Below, piece after piece: positions 14,064 through 17,807 of a stretch of 17,807 bases of DNA (position 1 is its first letter; the number at the start of each line of letters is the position of its first letter). Below the pieces are notes generated by a model. The model saw only the letters and a program-made list of their open reading frames with translations, had not been told where the DNA came from and searched no databases. The position numbers were made by a program, and so were the translations under genes. This DNA is from Actinomycetota bacterium. GTDB lineage: Bacteria; Actinomycetota; Humimicrobiia; Humimicrobiales; Humimicrobiaceae. The stretch is taken from NCBI GenBank assembly GCA_016870675.1, contig VGAU01000005.1:1-17807 (forward strand), read 5' to 3'.

Positions 14064-15569
14064 TTATAAACAAGCTACATGAAGTAGTTCTTCTTCAGAA
14101 GCTTCTTTTCTCAAATATTCTCCTGTAAATCTACCCTTGCTCATTACAATTATTCTATCAGCAATTGAAATAATTTCTGGCAGTTCCGAGCTGACCATAA
14201 TAATTGAAGAGCCTTTTTCACACAAATCCTGCATTAATTTATATATTTCAATCTTTGCACCTACATCTATACCTCTTGTAGGCTCATTTAAAATAATTAT
14301 CTGAGAACCACTTTCCAGCCATTTTGCAAGAACAACTTTCTGCTGATTACCACCAGAAAGGCTGTTTACTTCCTGTTCTACTGATGGTGTCTTTATTCCT
14401 ACTTCATTTACCCATTTATCTACTTTTTTCCTCTCATGTGCTTTTGCTATTAAGAAACTTTTTCCTAAATCCTTTATATTCGCAAGAGTAATATTTTCCT
14501 TAACTCCCATAATAAGTGCCAGGCCTTCAACTTTTCTATCCAGTGGAACAAGACCTATTTTCTCATCTCTTGCAATAGCAGGGCTTTTAACATTCACTTT
14601 TTTACTATTAACAGTTATTTCTCCATTTTTTATTTTATTTGCACCAAACAGAACTTTAACCAGAGAGGTTCTTCCTGAGCCAAGCAAGCCAAAAATGCCG
14701 AGTATTTCACCTTTTCTTAAATTAAAGCTAACATTATCAAAACCCTCAGCTGTTAAGTTTTTTACCTTCATAACAGTATCGCCAATAGGAACTTCTCTTT
14801 TGGGGTACATATCTTTAATATCCCTACCAACCATCATGGTTACCAGTTCATTCGTATCAGTTTCTTTTGTTTTTAAAGTTCCTACTTTTTTACCATCTCT
14901 TAGTACTGTTACCCTGTCAGTGATTGCAAAAATTTCTTTTAACCTGTGGGAAATATACACAATTGAAACACCCTTGGATTTTAAGGTTTTGATTATTCTA
15001 AAGAGTGATTGAGTTTCTTCTTCAGACAGGGCAGCAGTTGGCTCATCCATTACTAGAATTTTTGCTTCCTTCGAAATTGCCTTGGCAATTTCAACTATTT
15101 GCTTTTCTGAAACAGTCAAATCCCCAATTATCGTATTTGGATCAAGCTTTACATTAAGTGTGTCAAGAAGTTCTTCCGCTCTTTTTGTCATTGCCTTCCA
15201 GTCAACTATTTTGAAGGGCCCTTTGACTATTTGTTCACCAACAAACATATTTTCTGTAACAGTAAGATTATTTAAAGTATTCAATTCCTGATAAATAACC
15301 CTGATTCCTGAAGCCATTGCTTCAGCAGGTCCTTTTATTTCAAATTTCTGGCCATCTACATAGATACCGCCAGAATCCTTAATGTAATTTCCTGCTAAAA
15401 TCTTTATAAGAGTAGATTTTCCTGCACCATTCTCACCTAATATACCTAGTACTTCACCTTTATATAAATCAATGGATACATTATCTAATGCAACAACACC
15501 TGGAAATGTTTTAGTAATATTTTCCATCTTTAGAATTAAATCATCATTCTTTACCAAACTCTTCACCAC
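14064..15569 (-). CDS. Sugar ABC transporter ATPase, tandem nucleotide-binding domains (RbsA/RhaT-type)
   Basis: A 501-residue double ATPase that powers monosaccharide import. The first domain has Walker A GENGAGKST (45-53) and Walker B ILVMDEPTAAL, with the degenerate signature LTVSEKQ usual for this family. The second domain has the usual altered P-loop (GLLGSGRTSL), a proper LSGGNQQKV signature and a Walker B reading LNEPTRGIDVGAK, with Asn where Asp is common. The frame opens with GTG at 15569. An AGGTGG ribosome-like stretch overlaps that codon, so the TTG at 15557, about nine bases after it, may be the real start. An ATG at residue 15 gives the shortest form. It follows the binding-protein gene by 102 bp containing a strong hairpin. 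Confidence 0.92.
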   Translation of the reverse strand: MVKSLVKNDDLILKMENITKTFPGVVALDNVSIDLYKGEVLGILGENGAGKSTLIKILAGNYIKDSGGIYVDGQKFEIKGPAEAMASGIRVIYQELNTLNNLTVTENMFVGEQIVKGPFKIVDWKAMTKRAEELLDTLNVKLDPNTIIGDLTVSEKQIVEIAKAISKEAKILVMDEPTAALSEEETQSLFRIIKTLKSKGVSIVYISHRLKEIFAITDRVTVLRDGKKVGTLKTKETDTNELVTMMVGRDIKDMYPKREVPIGDTVMKVKNLTAEGFDNVSFNLRKGEILGIFGLLGSGRTSLVKVLFGANKIKNGEITVNSKKVNVKSPAIARDEKIGLVPLDRKVEGLALIMGVKENITLANIKDLGKSFLIAKAHERKKVDKWVNEVGIKTPSVEQEVNSLSGGNQQKVVLAKWLESGSQIIILNEPTRGIDVGAKIEIYKLMQDLCEKGSSIIMVSSELPEIISIADRIIVMSKGRFTGEYLRKEASEEELLHVACL

Positions 15570-15581
15570 CTATCAGTTTTT

Positions 15582-15618
15582 AGAGGAGATTAGAATCAAA
15601 TACATTCTAATCTCCTCT
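15582..15618 (-). other. Strong intercistronic stem-loop after the binding-protein gene
   Basis: A perfect 15-bp inverted repeat (AGAGGAGATTAGAAT and its complement) with a 7-nt loop lies between binding protein and ATPase. On the transcribed strand it is followed by AAAAAC rather than a U-run, so it is unlikely to be a full terminator for this operon. The opposite strand does have a U-rich tail. Such hairpins often protect the 3' end of binding-protein mRNA, giving more binding protein than transporter. The upstream arm also contains AGGAG, a ribosome-site look-alike locked in the stem. Confidence 0.6.
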
Positions 15619-15671
15619 TATTTTTCTTAGTTCTAATTCATGTTACTTAGATACTACTACTTTTTAACTTT

Positions 15672-16847
15672 TTATTCCGGATACCATTCATCAATATTAT
15701 CTTTTGTAATAATTTCATTTTCAACATACATAAATGGTGGGACAACATCTCCTTTCATTAATGCTATGGATGCAGGAACCAAATACTCGCCATAACGCTC
15801 TGGGAAGAATGCAACTGCGCCATCAATTAAACCATCACGGATCTGCTGTTTACCAACATCATCGCAACCCATTGTAATTATAAACCATTTATCAGGATCC
15901 CATCTTCCTGCAGTCTGGATTGCTGCAAGACAACCGCTCATTGTTTCCTCATTAATTGAGGTCATAGCTACATATTCAGCATCTGGAATTTTTGACAGAA
16001 TATCAGTCATAGCTTTGTTAGCCTGTTCAGCTTCGCCTGCGCCACCATCAGCTCTAACAGTAATTGGGTCAATTACATCAGCGCCATACTTATCAACAAA
16101 TGCCTGGTAGAAACCTTCAGATCTCAGCATCAATACTTCGCCACCAGCTGGGAACTGTATCAAAACTATAGCATCTAGTTTATCAATTCCACCCATTTTT
16201 TCAACTTCTTCAATAGCACGTTCTCCAGCCATATAAGATACCTTAAAGTTGTTACAACCCATGAAAGGAGCACCCGGACATGGAACATCAACAGTTATAA
16301 TTGGTATCCCAGCAGCGCCAAACTTTGTTGAAATAATGCTATTAACTTTCGAATCAAATTGAAAGTTAATAAGTGCATCAGGATTCTTTGCTAACATAAT
16401 ATCAGCATTCTTTAGACCGATAGTTGCATCATACTGGTTGTCAGCATAATAAAGCTTGTCAGGGTCACCGCCAGCTAATTTCCACTGATCTTGTACACTA
16501 TTCCATACATTAATGCAGAAAGGAATTCCACCCATTATATCAGTAAAAGCCAATGTATGATCTGCTGCAGGAGCATCAGGGTAAGGTTCACCTTTCCCTG
16601 CATACTCTTTTAACATATAGTAATAATCATAAGCTCCCGCTGCTTCCTCAGCAGCTATTTCTGCTTCTGCTTCCTCTAATTTTGCTTGTAGCTCTTTTGC
16701 TGTAGCCTCTTTTTCAGCCAATTCTTCCTCTAATTTTGCTGCTTCTTCAGCTGGTTTTGCTTCCTTCTTACACCCTGCAAGTGAAAAAGTTGCTATCATA
16801 GATACAGTAATTAACATTATAAGTAACCACAATAATGACTTTTTCAT
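15672..16847 (-). CDS. Sugar ABC transporter substrate-binding lipoprotein (RbsB/RhaS-type)
   Basis: A 391-residue extracytoplasmic binding protein. A signal peptide with basic MKK start, hydrophobic core and lipobox LAGC gives lipid-modified C26. Residues about 31-70 form a highly charged Glu/Ala/Lys stretch (EEAAKLEEELAEKEATAKEL and on) that should be a helical, perhaps coiled-coil, spacer. The periplasmic-binding-protein type 1 fold follows (about 88-390). It has NADIMLAKNPDALINFQFD, GIPIITVDVPCPGAPF, an MTSINEETMSG segment and the hinge-region ITMGCDD. The ligand is probably a monosaccharide or a derivative. Rhamnose-type ligands are inferred from the kinase and mutarotase only. The ATG at 16847 has a GGAGGG site. 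It is the first gene after the strongest promoter in the window. Confidence 0.92.
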   Translation of the reverse strand: MKKSLLWLLIMLITVSMIATFSLAGCKKEAKPAEEAAKLEEELAEKEATAKELQAKLEEAEAEIAAEEAAGAYDYYYMLKEYAGKGEPYPDAPAADHTLAFTDIMGGIPFCINVWNSVQDQWKLAGGDPDKLYYADNQYDATIGLKNADIMLAKNPDALINFQFDSKVNSIISTKFGAAGIPIITVDVPCPGAPFMGCNNFKVSYMAGERAIEEVEKMGGIDKLDAIVLIQFPAGGEVLMLRSEGFYQAFVDKYGADVIDPITVRADGGAGEAEQANKAMTDILSKIPDAEYVAMTSINEETMSGCLAAIQTAGRWDPDKWFIITMGCDDVGKQQIRDGLIDGAVAFFPERYGEYLVPASIALMKGDVVPPFMYVENEIITKDNIDEWYPE

Positions 16848-17134
16848 TTCTTTTTCCCTCCTATATTATAAAGTATTGACAATTCTCTAATAAATTTCTA
16901 ATTATCACCCCCTTATAAATGTTTTTCTATCGACATTTAAATCTTTTTATCTCCTACCTCCTCTCTGTTGATTAGAATATTTTTTTGTTTTTTCCAATAA
17001 GATATTTTTATTAAATAAAAGATTATTTATTTAGATAAAAGTTTATTTTTATAAAAAATGTTTTAAAAAGTTTTCTCAATATAATGTCAATTCCTTAATA
17101 AGTTTATTTATAAGTGTGTGATTGCAATATTTTA

Positions 17135-17148
17135 GAAAAACGATTTTA
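17135..17148 (-). promoter_or_regulatory. LacI/cre-like operator candidate downstream of the transporter promoter
   Basis: TAAAATCGTTTTTC matches 11 of 14 cre-pattern positions. It resembles the site before the isomerase gene, sharing AAANCGTTTTT. Its central CG lies 16 nt after the -10 box, against 15 nt at the isomerase promoter. Confidence 0.35.
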
Positions 17149-17158
17149 TTATAACTTT

Positions 17159-17187
17159 ATCATATAATATATATAATAATATGTCAA
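17159..17187 (-). promoter_or_regulatory. Predicted strong sigma-A-type promoter for the sugar transporter operon
   Basis: A perfect TTGACA (17182-17187) and TATGAT (17159-17164) are separated by exactly 17 bp. The direction is toward the binding-protein gene, and the start of transcription is expected near 17152. This is the best promoter match in the window and would drive the ABC importer and perhaps the whole array. Confidence 0.65.
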
Positions 17188-17201
17188 TATTCCGAATTGA
17201 C
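17183..17201. promoter_or_regulatory. Inverted repeat over the -35 box (possible repressor operator)
   Basis: GTCAAT, 7 nt, ATTGAC: perfect 6-bp arms covering the -35 hexamer and the DNA just upstream. The size and spacing suit a dimeric repressor of the GntR or DeoR kind, but no regulator gene is present to match it. Confidence 0.35.
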
Positions 17202-17216
17202 TATTTTTTATGTTGC

Positions 17217-17234
17217 AGCTACTTTAAAGTAACT
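17217..17234. promoter_or_regulatory. Palindrome upstream of the transporter promoter
   Basis: An 18-bp palindrome, AGCTACTTTAAAGTAACT, with one mismatched pair and a perfect 12-bp core. Its centre is about 75 bp upstream of the predicted transcription start. It could be an activator or repressor site, or part of the 3' end of the MttB-family transcript. Confidence 0.3.
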
Positions 17235-17286
17235 TATTACCTGATTACTAATAACTAAATTATCATTTTATTATTTATTGCTACCT

Positions 17287-17807
17287 TTATATTAATCCTT
17301 TCTTCTTATAATATTCAGTAGCTTCCTTCAATATCCTGTCAATTTCTTTATCCTGTTCTGGAGTTACTGGAACAGGTTTATGAGTTGCTAAAATTTCTTC
17401 ATATCTTTCTTTAGCCTTATTTACCACTGTTTTTTTACCTGTATTAATCCATTCCTGATAGGAAGTTTTATCAAATATTTTTGGCATATAATCTTCAGTT
17501 TTCCACATGGTTCTTGTTTGTTTTGTATTTAAAAATGTGCCGCTTGAACCAACTTCCCTGATAACATCAAGCCCAATAGTTGCATCATTTACATCAAATC
17601 CTTCTACAATTCTTCCTATTGTTTTTGCTATATCATCATCAATAATTGCAAGAATTGGATTATATGCAAGCTCAGCAGTAACACCTCCATGCAGTACTAT
17701 AAGGTTTGCACCCGAGAGTGCCGATGCCATTGCAAGTGGAAGTTTTTCTGCGCCAAGCTGATAATCAATTATTTTTGCATTTGAGAAGGCTGAACCAGTA
17801 TTGTTTA
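17287..17807 (-). CDS. MttB-family corrinoid-dependent methyltransferase, C-terminal part, partial
   Basis: About 172 C-terminal residues are visible and the gene continues past the right edge. The frame is open to the edge, so the ATG at 17730 is internal. The visible part reads NTGSAFSNAKIIDYQLGAEK, then SALSGANLIVLHGGVTAEL, AIIDDDIAKTIGRIVEGFDV and LDVIREVGSSGTFLNTKQT, with a late YQEWINTGKK. These are the hallmarks of the trimethylamine methyltransferase (MttB) superfamily. True MttB uses pyrrolysine; most bacterial relatives (MtgB, MtpB, MtcB types) do not and take methyl groups from betaines. The part that would carry a pyrrolysine UAG is outside the window, so the substrate is open. 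It probably works with a corrinoid protein such as the one at 5045-5686. The stop is followed by the transporter promoter region. Confidence 0.88.
   Translation of the reverse strand, partial: NNTGSAFSNAKIIDYQLGAEKLPLAMASALSGANLIVLHGGVTAELAYNPILAIIDDDIAKTIGRIVEGFDVNDATIGLDVIREVGSSGTFLNTKQTRTMWKTEDYMPKIFDKTSYQEWINTGKKTVVNKAKERYEEILATHKPVPVTPEQDKEIDRILKEATEYYKKKGLI

Larger units (their letters stand above)
16848..17286. other. 439-bp regulatory gap between MttB-family gene and transporter
   Basis: No substantial gene is seen. The stretch is very AT-rich and holds the transporter promoter, operator-like sites and a leader of about 300 nt. Near the transporter end there are two ribosome-site-like runs (GGAGGTAGGAG and GGGGG). 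Each precedes a tiny frame: a 7-codon ATG frame and a 15-codon GTG frame starting at 16908. They might be leader peptides but are too short to support. A second TTGACA box (17095-17100) has only a poor -10. I recognise no riboswitch. No convincing terminator for the MttB-family gene is visible. Confidence 0.6.

Noticed and set aside
13660..14082. 140-codon plus-strand frame
   Set aside because: Opposite the first permease gene; its composition reflects the complement of membrane-protein codons.
16870..16960. Two tiny leader-peptide-like frames before the binding-protein gene
   Set aside because: Ribosome-like runs are present, but 7 and 15 codons without regulatory codon bias or attenuator structure cannot be supported.

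Overview
The window comes from an AT-rich, low-GC anaerobic bacterium. The genes that point to this are RhaSTPQ-type sugar ABC transport, a corrinoid protein with an MttB-family methyltransferase, and a RuBisCO-like protein. The exact taxon cannot be fixed from the sequence; Bacillota/Clostridia, Atribacterota-like or deep actinobacterial anaerobes are all possible. Every convincing gene lies on the minus strand, so the locus reads from high to low coordinates. Both ends are cut: an MttB-family gene at the right edge and a class II aldolase-type gene at the left edge. I see no rRNA, tRNA, CRISPR array, transposase or integrase.

Layout in transcription order: (1) the C-terminal part of an MttB-family methyltransferase (17287 to the right edge); (2) a 439-bp AT-rich gap with a clear sigma-A-type promoter and candidate operators; (3) a complete sugar ABC importer: lipoprotein binding protein, double ATPase and two permeases (16847 to 12026); (4) a 100-codon N-terminal fragment of a UroD-family gene; (5) an L-rhamnose module: rhamnulokinase, a TIM-barrel sugar isomerase with its own probable promoter, and L-rhamnose mutarotase (11554 to 8376); (6) a methyl-transfer module: two uroporphyrinogen-decarboxylase-family proteins and a corrinoid protein (8231 to 5045); (7) a form IV RuBisCO-like protein (4881 to 3526); (8) 2-oxoacid dehydrogenase E2, E1-alpha and E1-beta (3456 to 201); (9) the start of a RhaD/RhaE-like class II aldolase (178 to the left edge).

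Taken together, the genes suggest import and breakdown of an L-rhamnose-type deoxysugar: mutarotase, isomerase, kinase, aldolase/dehydrogenase, then a lipoamide-dependent 2-oxoacid dehydrogenase. Corrinoid-dependent methyl-transfer genes are woven into the same array. The most interesting reading, which is inference, is a pathway for O-methylated (or otherwise methyl-bearing) rhamnose-like sugars: the methyl group goes to a corrinoid protein, the sugar goes through the rhamnose route, and the RuBisCO-like protein handles a keto-sugar-phosphate intermediate.

The locus also shows gene decay. A 46-codon remnant of a second sugar isomerase, whose start-position codon is ATA, overlaps the RuBisCO-like gene. 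A UroD paralog is reduced to its N-terminus. A short stretch resembling a LacI-type helix-turn-helix lies between the mutarotase and the first UroD gene. Two predicted promoters carry similar AAANCGTTTTT operator-like sites at nearly the same distance from the -10 box.
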